DNA from: Verrucomicrobiota bacterium
GTDB taxonomy: Bacteria; Verrucomicrobiota; Verrucomicrobiia; Limisphaerales; VHCN01
DNA: 34,673 nt
Direction of reading: 5' to 3'
Assembly (NCBI GenBank): GCA_016871675.1
Contig: VHCN01000033.1
Coordinates: 1-34,673, forward strand
Of the stretch, positions 17,801 to 25,948 are shown piece by piece. Made by a program: the position numbers and the translations under genes. Numbering within the stretch: the stretch's first letter is position 1; each line of letters starts with the position of its first letter. The notes under the pieces are model-generated. The model made no database searches. It was not told the origin of the DNA and saw only the letters and a list, made by a program, of their open reading frames with translations.

Positions 17801-18100
17801 ATGAACCAGAGGTGTTCGCAGGCTGCTTCCATGAAACTTGCCAATGATTGCTACGACAATGTGATCTGCGGCAAGACGTGGACTGAGCACTTTGACCGGG
17901 TTGCCGCGGGATGGTTGAAAGTGAGCGCGCGGTGCCGAAAGTTTCGCGCGACGGCAGAACAAGTCCATGACCATGTCCTGCCCGCGTTGTCGGGTGTCAA
18001 ACCAAGCCTGACCGTCAAGATTGAACATCACACACCCCGCAGCCGAAGCAACCAACTCCGTGGCCGGAGGCCGCCCCCCTCTGGAACCCCTGTCGATTAG
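17801..18100 (+). CDS. small ORF of unknown function between gyrB and gyrA
   Basis: This fills most of the 312-base gap between the gyrase genes. Its ATG directly follows the gyrB stop (TGAATG), which would suit termination-reinitiation; a second Met at residue 11 (17831) is an alternative. The 99-residue product has a plausible globular first part, including KLANDCYDNVICGKTW, FDRVAAGWLKVSARC and VHDHVLPALSG. It ends in a low-complexity Arg/Pro tail that does not look like protein. I recognise no family. Codon use in the first 70 codons is mixed but not clearly coding. It may be a real small gene, a decayed gene or chance; the gap holds nothing else I can identify. Confidence 0.35.
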   Translation: MNQRCSQAASMKLANDCYDNVICGKTWTEHFDRVAAGWLKVSARCRKFRATAEQVHDHVLPALSGVKPSLTVKIEHHTPRSRSNQLRGRRPPPSGTPVD

Positions 18101-18112
18101 AATTTCCCGATC

Positions 18113-20761
18113 ATGCCCGACGAAACCGACCCACCGCAGCCACCGCAGCCACCGCAATCCAGCGGCGGCTCCCTCTACACTGGAGGCGAGAAGATCACGA
18201 AGATCAACGTCGCCGAGGAGATCAAGGCCTCGTTCCTCGACTACTCGATGTCGGTCATCATCTCCCGCGCACTGCCCGACGTGCGCGACGGCCTCAAGCC
18301 CTCGCAGCGCCGCATCCTCTACGCGATGGAGAACCTCTCGCTCTTCCCCGGCCGCAAGCACATCAAATGCGCCAAGATTTGCGGCGACACCTCGGGAAAC
18401 TATCACCCGCACGGCGAGGCCGTCATTTATCCCACGCTCGTCCACATGGCGCAGCCGTGGGCTATGCGCGAGAAGCTCGTGGACGGCAAGGGCAACTTTG
18501 GCTCCGTCGAGGACGATCCGCCCGCGGCGATGCGTTACACCGAGGCCCGCCTCACGCACCTTGGCGCTCTGCTCATGTCCGACATGGACAAGGAGACGGT
18601 CGACTTCGTCCCGAACTACGACGAGCGCCTCACGGAGCCCACGGTCTTTCCCGCGGCGTTCCCGAACCTCCTGGTCAACGGTGGCACCGGCATCGCCGTC
18701 GGCATGGCCACGAACATGCCGCCGCACAACCTCGGCGAGATCATCGACGGCATCTGCGCGCAGATTGACGACCCGGAGATCACCACGGCCGGGTTGATGA
18801 AGCACATCAAGGGGCCCGACTTCCCGACCGGCGGAGTCATATGCGGCATCGAGGGAATCAAGAGCTACTTCGAGACCGGCCGCGGCGCGATCAAGCTGCG
18901 CGGCCGCGTCGGCCTCGAGGAACTCAAGGGCGCGCGCGAGCAGATTGTCATCACCGAGATCCCCTACAACGTCGTCCGCACAAACGTCGAGCAGCAGATT
19001 GCCGACCTCGTCAACAACAAGGTCATCACCGACATCACCGCCGTCCGCAACGAGTCCGACGAGCATTGCCGCCTCATCGCCGAGCTCAAGCGCGACGCCA
19101 TCGCGAAAGTCATCATCAACAACCTCTACGAGCACACGCAGATGGAGGTGTCGTTCAACGTCATCAACCTCGCGATCGACCACGGCAAGCCCAAGGAACT
19201 CAACCTCAAGGCACTCATCGCCGCCTACATCGAGCACCGGCGCGACGTCGTGCTGCGTCGCACGCGTTTTGAACTCAAGAAGGCCGAGGAACGCGCGGAA
19301 CTTCTCGAAGGCTATCTCATCGCGCTCGCGAACCTCGACGAGTTCATCCACATCATCCGGTCCAGTGCCGACAAGGCCGAGGCCCGCGTGAAGCTCCTCG
19401 CCTTCGAGTGGACCCGCCAGCAGGTCGAGCGCTGGAGCATCCTCATCCGCAGCGAATCGCGTCTCACGGACGGCCGTTACGCGCTCAGCGAGCGGCAGGT
19501 GGACGCCATCCTCGACCTGCGCCTCTACCAGCTCACCGGCCTCGAGATCGACAAGGTGGACGCCGAATACAAGTCCCTCCTGGCAACCATCAAGGACCTA
19601 TTGGACATCCTCGCGAAGGAATCGCGCGTGATGACCATCATCAAGAAGGAACTCCACGAAATCCGCGCGAAGCACGCCACGCCGCGCAAGACTGAGATCG
19701 TCCCCGACGAGGGCGAGATGGCCATCGAGGATCTCATCGCCAACGAAGCCGTCATCATCACCATCACGCACAACGGCCTCATCAAGCGCACCAACATCTC
19801 CAGCTACCGCGCCCAGCGCCGCGGCGGCAAGGGCGTCATCGGCATGGCCACGCGCGAGGCCGAGAAGCCCGAGGACTCCGACTTCATCGAGCACCTCTTC
19901 ACCGCGAGCACGCACGACTTCCTGATGTTCTTCACCAGCGCCGGCCGCGTGTATGTCGAGCGCGTGCACGAAGTCTCCGACATGGGCCGCGCCTCCAAGG
20001 GCCGCAGCATCGCCAACCTCCTCGACCTGCGCCCCGACGAAAAAATCGCCGCGCTCATCCGCGTCCATTCCAAGACCGGCCCCGAGAAGGAAGACCTCAC
20101 GTGGCAGCAGCCCTTCTTCGTCTTCTTCGCCACGCAACAGGGCATCGTCAAGAAGACGCCGCTCGAGGACTTCGCGAACGTCCGCAAGGGCGGCATCGTC
20201 GCCATCGGCATCGAGAGCGGCGACGCGTTGATGAACGCCATGCTCACCACCGGTCGCGACCAGATTGTGCTCATCACCAAGGAAGGCATGAGCATCCGCT
20301 TCAGCGAGGAGGACGCGCGCCCGATGGGCCGCCCCGCCGTGGGCGTCTATGGCATCGACCTCGAACGCACCGACCGCGTCGTCGCGCTCGCGCTCGTCGC
20401 GCCCGACGCCACGCTGCTCGTTGCCGGCGACAACGGCGTCGGCAAGCGCACCCCCTTCGACGAATACCGGCTTCAATCCCGCGGCGGCAAGGGCATCATC
20501 ACCATGAAGACCACCGACAAGACCGGCGGCGTGGTTGGCGCGCTCGCCGTCCGCGACACGGATGAAATCATGCTCATCACCACCGGCGGCCAGATGGTGC
20601 GGACCTTCGTGAAGGACATCCGCGAGTGCGGCCGCAACACGCAGGGCGTGAAACTCGTGAACCTCGACCCGAACGACAAACTCCAGGCCATCGCCCCGGT
20701 CATTAGCGAGGACAGGGGCGATGAGGAACCGGCCGCCGCTCCCGCGCCTGCCGAGGCCTGA
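18113..20761 (+). CDS. gyrA: DNA gyrase subunit A
   Basis: GyrA cuts and rejoins DNA within the gyrase heterotetramer. The 882-residue protein starts with a Pro/Gln-rich tail, then the winged-helix and tower domains with MSVIISRALPDVRDGLKPSQRRILY. The catalytic Tyr142 lies in AAMRYTEARL, and the coiled-coil and exit-gate region ends with KHATPRKTEI. The C-terminal six-bladed pinwheel follows, with the GyrA box QRRGGKG at 568-574, which marks it as gyrase rather than topoisomerase IV. At the quinolone pocket HPHGEAVIYP, the positions equal to E. coli Ser83 and Asp87 are Ala103 and Pro107, with Glu in place of Asp82. The C-terminus is Ala/Pro/Glu-rich. The next gene starts 26 bases after the stop. 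Confidence 0.97.
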   Translation: MPDETDPPQPPQPPQSSGGSLYTGGEKITKINVAEEIKASFLDYSMSVIISRALPDVRDGLKPSQRRILYAMENLSLFPGRKHIKCAKICGDTSGNYHPHGEAVIYPTLVHMAQPWAMREKLVDGKGNFGSVEDDPPAAMRYTEARLTHLGALLMSDMDKETVDFVPNYDERLTEPTVFPAAFPNLLVNGGTGIAVGMATNMPPHNLGEIIDGICAQIDDPEITTAGLMKHIKGPDFPTGGVICGIEGIKSYFETGRGAIKLRGRVGLEELKGAREQIVITEIPYNVVRTNVEQQIADLVNNKVITDITAVRNESDEHCRLIAELKRDAIAKVIINNLYEHTQMEVSFNVINLAIDHGKPKELNLKALIAAYIEHRRDVVLRRTRFELKKAEERAELLEGYLIALANLDEFIHIIRSSADKAEARVKLLAFEWTRQQVERWSILIRSESRLTDGRYALSERQVDAILDLRLYQLTGLEIDKVDAEYKSLLATIKDLLDILAKESRVMTIIKKELHEIRAKHATPRKTEIVPDEGEMAIEDLIANEAVIITITHNGLIKRTNISSYRAQRRGGKGVIGMATREAEKPEDSDFIEHLFTASTHDFLMFFTSAGRVYVERVHEVSDMGRASKGRSIANLLDLRPDEKIAALIRVHSKTGPEKEDLTWQQPFFVFFATQQGIVKKTPLEDFANVRKGGIVAIGIESGDALMNAMLTTGRDQIVLITKEGMSIRFSEEDARPMGRPAVGVYGIDLERTDRVVALALVAPDATLLVAGDNGVGKRTPFDEYRLQSRGGKGIITMKTTDKTGGVVGALAVRDTDEIMLITTGGQMVRTFVKDIRECGRNTQGVKLVNLDPNDKLQAIAPVISEDRGDEEPAAAPAPAEA

Positions 20762-20787
20762 AGCGCCGCGACCTGTTCACCCACCGA

Positions 20788-21477
20788 GTGGAATCCAGAA
20801 CCGCCGCGACTCTCACTGCCCGGGACGAGCGATTCCTCCAGTCGTTCGAGGCGGCAGAAATCCCGTTTGGCGAATGGAAGCACCGCACGCATTTGAAGGC
20901 CGCGGTGCTCTGCCTGCGGCGTTTCCCGCTTGAAGCGGCGGTCGCCCGGATGCGCTCGGGCATCAAGGCCCTCAACGAAGTTCATGGCACGCCGGACGCG
21001 CTCGACCGGGGGTATCACGAGACGATGACCGTCGCGTGGCTGCGGCTCATGCACTTCACGCTCGGCGAAAACGGCTCGGCCGGGCAGGCTCACGCGCTGT
21101 TCCCTTTCCGCCTTGAACCACTTGTGGTGCGCATCGAACTTGTCGCCGAGGTTGTCGAGGCGAGGCGGCTCGAATCCCCGGCGCAGGCATCCGCGCTCCG
21201 CGGGTTGCACGTGTGGCGCGAGGACGTGATCGCCACGCGATTCAAGTGGGGCGCCGAGCAGGCGATCCACGCGCTCGTGGTGCGGGTCAGCCGGCTCGCT
21301 TCGCGCGTCGAGCTTCCGATGCGCGACAGCTATGGGGGCTGCAAGTCGTGGGTCGAGCTCGACACCGATGTCGCGACCGAAGGCGCGCGGCCGGTGCTCG
21401 GGGACGCGGAGTTCTCCCGTCGCCTCGCGTCGCTTCGCAGCGCGCTTGCCTCCGCCGCCGTCGAGGTGGGCCCGTGA
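20788..21477 (+). CDS. apparent fusion of a WxHxxH-type protein and the C-terminal part of a DUF1802 protein
   Basis: The 229-residue frame starts at GTG 20788. Residues 11-92 (FLQSFEAAEIPFGEWKHRTHL, AVARMRSGIKALNEVHG and GYHETMTVAWLRLM) fit a small uncharacterised family with the motif WxHxxH and GYHET. That family usually runs about 140 residues or more, so its end is missing here. Residues 105-225 fit the latter two thirds of DUF1802: HALFPFRL, IELVAEVVEARRLESP, LRGLHVWREDVIATRFKWG, LPMRDSYGGCKSWVEL and PVLGDAEFSRRL. The DUF1802 N-terminus (the usual LRKGGI region) is missing. The join lies near residues 93-105 (bases 21064-21100). An in-frame deletion that fused two adjacent genes would explain this. 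The family identities are from memory and moderately sure. Confidence 0.7.
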   Translation: MESRTAATLTARDERFLQSFEAAEIPFGEWKHRTHLKAAVLCLRRFPLEAAVARMRSGIKALNEVHGTPDALDRGYHETMTVAWLRLMHFTLGENGSAGQAHALFPFRLEPLVVRIELVAEVVEARRLESPAQASALRGLHVWREDVIATRFKWGAEQAIHALVVRVSRLASRVELPMRDSYGGCKSWVELDTDVATEGARPVLGDAEFSRRLASLRSALASAAVEVGP

Positions 21478-22091
21478 AAGCCGCCGGACTTCAATCGCGG
21501 CTCCCGCCGCTCGTCCTCGCGTCCGCCTCGCCGCGGCGCGTGGAGTTGCTTCGCGGCCTCGGGCTTGCGTTCGAAGTGATCCCGTCGAGCGCCGAGGAGG
21601 CGCATCACCGCCACTTGACCGCGCGCGAGCTTTGCCAGTTCAACGCGTGGCGCAAAGCCCTCGCGGTCGCCCGGCGGCACCCCTCGGCCCTCGTGCTGGG
21701 CGCGGACACGCTCGTCTGCCTGGGCACGGAGTTGTTTGGCAAGCCGGCCACGATCCAGGACGCATCCCGCATGTTGCGCGTGCTGTCGGGAGAGACCCAC
21801 CAGGTGATCACGGGCGTCTGCCTGCTCAACCTTAGCGCGGGTCGCCGCTCGATCTTTGCGGACCAAACCGCGGTGACCTTCAAGCGCCTCTCCGACGCGA
21901 CGATTCGCCGCTACCTCAGCCTGGTGCACACGCTTGACAAGGCCGGCGCATACGCAATCCAGGAACACGGACACCTGATTGTGGAACGCATCTCCGGCTC
22001 GCGCAGCAACGTGGTCGGGCTGCCCGTCGAGCGCGTGACCGCCGCATTGCGCGGGTGGATTTCACGTGCGCGGAAACCGCGGGGCGCGTGA
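21474..22091 (+). CDS. maf: Maf-like nucleoside triphosphate pyrophosphatase
   Basis: Maf enzymes hydrolyse non-canonical or pyrimidine nucleoside triphosphates (dTTP, UTP, modified bases) to the monophosphate and act in house-cleaning and septum-related control. The 205-residue protein has the entry motif LVLASASPRRVELLRGLGL, then VLGADTLVCL with the catalytic Asp, FGKPATIQDASRML, SGETHQVITGV and DKAGAYAIQEHG, ending in VVGLPVERV. All expected motifs are present and the length is normal. It starts at GTG 21474, overlapping the stop of the fusion gene (GTGA), so the two are probably translationally coupled. Whether it is the dTTP/UTP-type (YhdE) or the YceF-type cannot be decided with confidence. 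Confidence 0.93.
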   Translation: MKAAGLQSRLPPLVLASASPRRVELLRGLGLAFEVIPSSAEEAHHRHLTARELCQFNAWRKALAVARRHPSALVLGADTLVCLGTELFGKPATIQDASRMLRVLSGETHQVITGVCLLNLSAGRRSIFADQTAVTFKRLSDATIRRYLSLVHTLDKAGAYAIQEHGHLIVERISGSRSNVVGLPVERVTAALRGWISRARKPRGA

Positions 22092-22134
22092 TGAGGGCCG
22101 CCGGCGTGAACAGACTTGTTGCCCGGACGTGGAC

Positions 22135-23505
22135 GTGAAGGCTAGAGTTCGACCCCTGATACCGCGACTTCCAAGCCTCATTGTTGCCTTCGCCGCGATG
22201 ACCGCCGGTGGCGTTGGACTTGCCGCGCCACCGCCCACCCTGCCCGACTTCTCCGAGGTCGCGGCGATTTTCAAGAAGCACTGTCTCGACTGCCACGCGG
22301 CGCAGGACCCGGAGAAGAACCTGGTCCTCGAAACCTTCGACACGCTCATGAGGGGCGGCGATTCCGGCAAGCCGGTCATCGCGCGCCATGCGTCCGACAG
22401 CCTTCTCGTCAAGTCCATCGAGGGGCGCGACGGGAAGAAACTCATGCCGCCCGGCAAGCGCGCGAAACTCACGCCGCGGGAAATCTCCATCGTGCGCGGT
22501 TGGATCGACGCCGGCGCGTCCGCGCCGAGCCAGCCTGCGGCGGTTTCGCCGCGCGACCTGCACACCCCAAAGATTGCGCCCAAAGGGCAGCCGCGCCGGG
22601 CCATCCACGCGCTGGCTCACGCCGCGGAGCCGGGGCTTGTGGCGGTCGCGCGCTACGGCGAGGTCGAGTTGGTGCATGGAGCCACCGGCGCCCCCGTGCG
22701 GACGCTCACCGGCCATCGCGGCCACGTGAACAGCGCGGCCTTCTCGCGCGACGGCAAGCTGCTCGCGACGGCCGCGGGTGAGCCGGGGCTCTTCGGCGAG
22801 GCCAGGTTATGGGATGTCGCGAAGGGTGAGTGCATTCGCACGCTTGAAGGACACACGGACGCGCTCTACGCGATCGCGATTTCGCCCGACGGCCGGACGC
22901 TCGCGACCGGGAGCTACGACCAGCGGATCAAGTTGTGGAGCGTCGCCAGCGGCGCCGAACTCCGAACACTGTCCGGCCACAGCGGCGCGATATTCGGACT
23001 CGCCTTCCGGCCCGACAACCAAGTGCTCGCGAGCGTCAGTGCCGACCGCACGCTGAAGTTATGGGATGTCGCCACCGGCCGCCGGCTCGACACACGCCCC
23101 GAGGCGTTGAAGGACTTGCACGCCGTCGCATTTTCGCCCGACGGCCGGCGCGTGTTCACCGCGGGCGTGGACAATCGCATCCGGGCTTACGCGGTCAGCG
23201 ACTCGGCGCTCGACGGCACGAACGAGTTGCTCGAATCGCGTTTCGCCCACGAAGGCCCGATCCTCGCGCTCATCGCGTCGCCCGATGGCGCGTCACTGCT
23301 TTCGTCCGCCGAGGATCGCACCGTGAAGGTGTGGAACGCGGACAAACTCACCGAGCGCGTGCTGCTCGATCCACAACCCGACCTCGCGCCCGGCGTCACG
23401 TTCGCGGCCGGAGGCCGGAGCATCGTCCTCGGCCGGCTCGACGGAACGCTGCAATTCTACGACGCCGCCACCGGCAAGGCCGTGATCAACACACGCAAGC
23501 CATGA
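22135..23505 (+). CDS. secreted planctomycete-type cytochrome c plus WD40 repeat protein
   Basis: The 456-residue form starting at GTG 22135 has an export signal (residues 2-31, PSLIVAFAAMTAGGVGLAA). Next comes a single-heme domain with FKKHCLDCH (Cys50, Cys53, His54) and a likely distal Met in KLMPPGKRAKL, the layout of PSCyt1-type domains. From about residue 155 there are WD40 repeats. The clearest are VRTLTGHRGHVNSAAFSRDGK, IRTLEGHTDALYAIAISPDGR and LRTLSGHSGAIFGLAFRPDNQ, each followed by an LWDV/LWSV strand; about seven blades are expected, and later ones are degenerate. Two repeats share near-identical DNA (gttatgggatgtcgc). The frame is open from 22066, overlapping maf. Electron transfer or a binding platform for a secreted dehydrogenase is inferred. 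It overlaps the next gene by four bases (ATGA). Confidence 0.9.
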   Translation: MKARVRPLIPRLPSLIVAFAAMTAGGVGLAAPPPTLPDFSEVAAIFKKHCLDCHAAQDPEKNLVLETFDTLMRGGDSGKPVIARHASDSLLVKSIEGRDGKKLMPPGKRAKLTPREISIVRGWIDAGASAPSQPAAVSPRDLHTPKIAPKGQPRRAIHALAHAAEPGLVAVARYGEVELVHGATGAPVRTLTGHRGHVNSAAFSRDGKLLATAAGEPGLFGEARLWDVAKGECIRTLEGHTDALYAIAISPDGRTLATGSYDQRIKLWSVASGAELRTLSGHSGAIFGLAFRPDNQVLASVSADRTLKLWDVATGRRLDTRPEALKDLHAVAFSPDGRRVFTAGVDNRIRAYAVSDSALDGTNELLESRFAHEGPILALIASPDGASLLSSAEDRTVKVWNADKLTERVLLDPQPDLAPGVTFAAGGRSIVLGRLDGTLQFYDAATGKAVINTRKP

Positions 23506-25874
23506 AGCCTGTCTCGCACCACGCCCGCGCCCTTCTCGTCCTGTGTGCCGCCGCGACTGCGAACGCCGCGGAGCCGGCAAAGAAAGCCGCTCCGCCGCCC
23601 GTGCCGACGATCTCGCGCATCGAACCTCGCGGTGTCGAGCGCGGCACCGAGGCGAAGGTCATGCTGACCGGCGCAAACCTCGCGGCGATCACCAACGTCA
23701 CCTTCTCAAACACAAACCTCACCGCGACGGTCCTGCCGGATGCGAAGCCGGCCGGGGCGAGCATCTTCGTGAAATCGTCCGGCTCGCTCGCGCGCGGCGC
23801 CTATGAGTTTTCGGTCAAGTCCGCCGCCGGCGAGAGCAGCCGGGTGAGGTTGTTCGTGGATGACATCCCGCAGTTCGACGAGGCGGCGAACCGCGCCGCG
23901 GCTCCGGCGATTCCCGCGGGCTTTTGGGGAACGCTCGACGTGCCGGGAAAGCCCGGCCAGTTTGATTTTTTCGCGGCGGCGGGCCAGACGGTCGTGCTCG
24001 ACCTTGCGACATCGAGCCTCGGGTCTGCGGTGAAGAACAGCGTGCTCACGCTGCTCGACGCGCGCGGCCGGGTGCTCGCGGTCAACAATGGCTTCGACGC
24101 CGGCACCGAGCCGATGATCACCTTTCGCGCGCCCGCCACCGCGCGTTACACCGCGCGCGTCGCGGACTTGCTGGCCACGGCTTCCAAGGACCATTTCTAC
24201 CGGCTTTCGGTGGGCTCGTTTCCGGTGGTGACCGGCGTGTTTCCAATGAGCGTGCCGGCGGATTCGGAAACCACGGTCGAGCTGGTCGGCGAGAACATCC
24301 CGCCTGGCTCGCGAGTGTCCGTGAAGTCTGGCCAGGGTGGCGAAGTCACGATTCCCATTGACCCGGCAAGGTTTCGCGCGCGACGTGAAGTCAAGGTGCT
24401 CGTCGGCGACGGGCGCGAGCTTGTCGAGATCGAGCCCAACGACTCTCCGGCAACGGCGACACGCATCACTGCGCCCGCCGTCGTGAACGGTCGCATCGGG
24501 CCCGCGATGTCGGCCGTAAAGGAGCCGGTCCGGGCTGGAGCCCGGCGCGCGCCGGAGGCGCAGGACGCCGACCTCTTCCGCTTCGAGACGAAGAAAGGCC
24601 AGCGTTGGATTTTCGAGACGATGGCCGAGCGCCTCGGTTCTCCGGTGGACACCCGGATCGAGGTGCTGCACGCCGACGGTTCACCCGTGCCGCGCGTGCA
24701 ATTGCAGGCCGTGCGCGACAGTTACATCAACTTCCGCCCGATGGACGCAAACAGCACGGGCGTGCGCCTCAAGAATTGGGAGGAGATGGAGCTCACGCAG
24801 TTTGTCTGGTTCAACGGCGAGGTCGGCCGGCTCTTTCGCGCGCCGCAGGGGCCGGACTCCGACTCGATCTTGTTCAGCGCCGGCGGCAAGCGCGTCACTT
24901 ACTTCGACACGACCCCGACCGCGCACGCGAACGAGGAGACGTGCTACATCGTGGAGCCGCATCCGCCCGGCGCGAAGCTCGTGCAGAGCGGGCTCCCGAT
25001 TTTTCTGGTCAACCACGTCAACGACGACGACGGCGAACGCAAGCTCGGCAGCGATTCCAAGCTCCATTTCACCGCGCCCGCGGACGGCGCGTATCTCGTG
25101 CGGGTGACCGACGCGCGGGGGTTCGGCGGCAGCCGCTTCACCTACCGGTTGGTGGCGCGCGAGCCAAGGCCCGACTTTACGGTCTCGCTCGCCGGCGCCG
25201 ACCAGGCGATCAACCGCGCGAGCGGGAAGGAGTTCACGCTCAACGCGGACCGCGCGGACGGTTTCAACGGCGACATCCGCGTCGACATCACGGGCGTCCC
25301 GGCGGGCTTCACGGTGTCCACGCCGGTGGTCATCCAGGCGGGCCACACCGCCGCGAAGGGCACGCTCAACGCTGCGGCCGATGCCGTCGCCCCCGCGCCC
25401 GCCGTGTGGGCCGCGGTGAAAGTCTCGGCGACCGCGATCGTTGACGGCCGCACCGTGACCCGCGAGGTGAACAACTTCGGCAAGCCCACCCTCGCGGAGA
25501 AACCCAAGGTCACGGTTCATCTCGAACCCGCGGCGGGCGCGGGCCGCGCGGTGCCCGGCAAGCCATTCGAGTTCACGCTCACCGCCGGCCGGCGCACGCC
25601 CGCGCGCCTGCGCATCGAGCGGAACGGACACGAGGACCTCGTCACCTTCCAGGTGGACAACCTCCCGCACGGCGTCATCGTGGATGACATCGGGCTCAAC
25701 GGCGTGCTGATTCCGAAGGGCGAGAACGAACGGCAGATTTTTTTCCATGCCGAGCGGTGGGTTCCCGAGACAGACCGGCTGGCGCACGCCATCGAGAACC
25801 AGGCGGGCAGGCAGACCTCGCTGCCCATTCTTGTGAAGGTCCGTCGCGGCGCGGAACAAACCACGGCGCGTTGA
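23502..25874 (+). CDS. secreted protein with TIG-like and pre-peptidase C-terminal (PPC)-like domains
   Basis: This encodes 790 residues. A signal peptide (1-22, HHARALLVLCAAATANAA) precedes an IPT/TIG-like start (TISRIEPRGVERGTEAKVMLTGANL). PPC-like beta domains follow: GFWGTLDVPGKPGQFDFFAAAGQTVVLDL at about 140-170, and a second round containing EIEPNDSPATATRI and DADLFRFETKKGQRWIFETMAERLGSP at about 305-390. A third round holds KLHFTAPADGAYLVRVTDARG. The C-terminal third (about 560-770) carries further beta-sandwich stretches (ITGVPAGFTVSTPVVI). Such proteins accompany WD40-cytochrome partners in planctomycete and verrucomicrobial genomes and probably act as periplasmic binding or scaffold proteins. 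No catalytic motif is seen. It starts inside the upstream gene's stop (ATGA), so the two are tightly coupled. Confidence 0.9.
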   Translation: MKPVSHHARALLVLCAAATANAAEPAKKAAPPPVPTISRIEPRGVERGTEAKVMLTGANLAAITNVTFSNTNLTATVLPDAKPAGASIFVKSSGSLARGAYEFSVKSAAGESSRVRLFVDDIPQFDEAANRAAAPAIPAGFWGTLDVPGKPGQFDFFAAAGQTVVLDLATSSLGSAVKNSVLTLLDARGRVLAVNNGFDAGTEPMITFRAPATARYTARVADLLATASKDHFYRLSVGSFPVVTGVFPMSVPADSETTVELVGENIPPGSRVSVKSGQGGEVTIPIDPARFRARREVKVLVGDGRELVEIEPNDSPATATRITAPAVVNGRIGPAMSAVKEPVRAGARRAPEAQDADLFRFETKKGQRWIFETMAERLGSPVDTRIEVLHADGSPVPRVQLQAVRDSYINFRPMDANSTGVRLKNWEEMELTQFVWFNGEVGRLFRAPQGPDSDSILFSAGGKRVTYFDTTPTAHANEETCYIVEPHPPGAKLVQSGLPIFLVNHVNDDDGERKLGSDSKLHFTAPADGAYLVRVTDARGFGGSRFTYRLVAREPRPDFTVSLAGADQAINRASGKEFTLNADRADGFNGDIRVDITGVPAGFTVSTPVVIQAGHTAAKGTLNAAADAVAPAPAVWAAVKVSATAIVDGRTVTREVNNFGKPTLAEKPKVTVHLEPAAGAGRAVPGKPFEFTLTAGRRTPARLRIERNGHEDLVTFQVDNLPHGVIVDDIGLNGVLIPKGENERQIFFHAERWVPETDRLAHAIENQAGRQTSLPILVKVRRGAEQTTAR

Positions 25875-25948
25875 AGCGCGACCGGGGCTTCGCTTGAAGT
25901 CCACTGCGGAGTTGTCGGCGCGACGTTTCCGGGCGTAGGGTTTTCGTC

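Noticed and set aside
20473-21270. Minus-strand frame containing a segment NLGDKFDAHHKWFK opposite the fusion gene
   Set aside because: The plus-strand frame at the same place carries recognisable DUF1802 and WxHxxH motifs. The minus-strand frame has none and overlaps the end of gyrA.
22129-22140. Two GTG codons (22129 and 22135) as alternative starts of the WD40-cytochrome gene
   Set aside because: Both are possible. The second gives the compact signal peptide and is used; the difference is two residues and has no biological interest.
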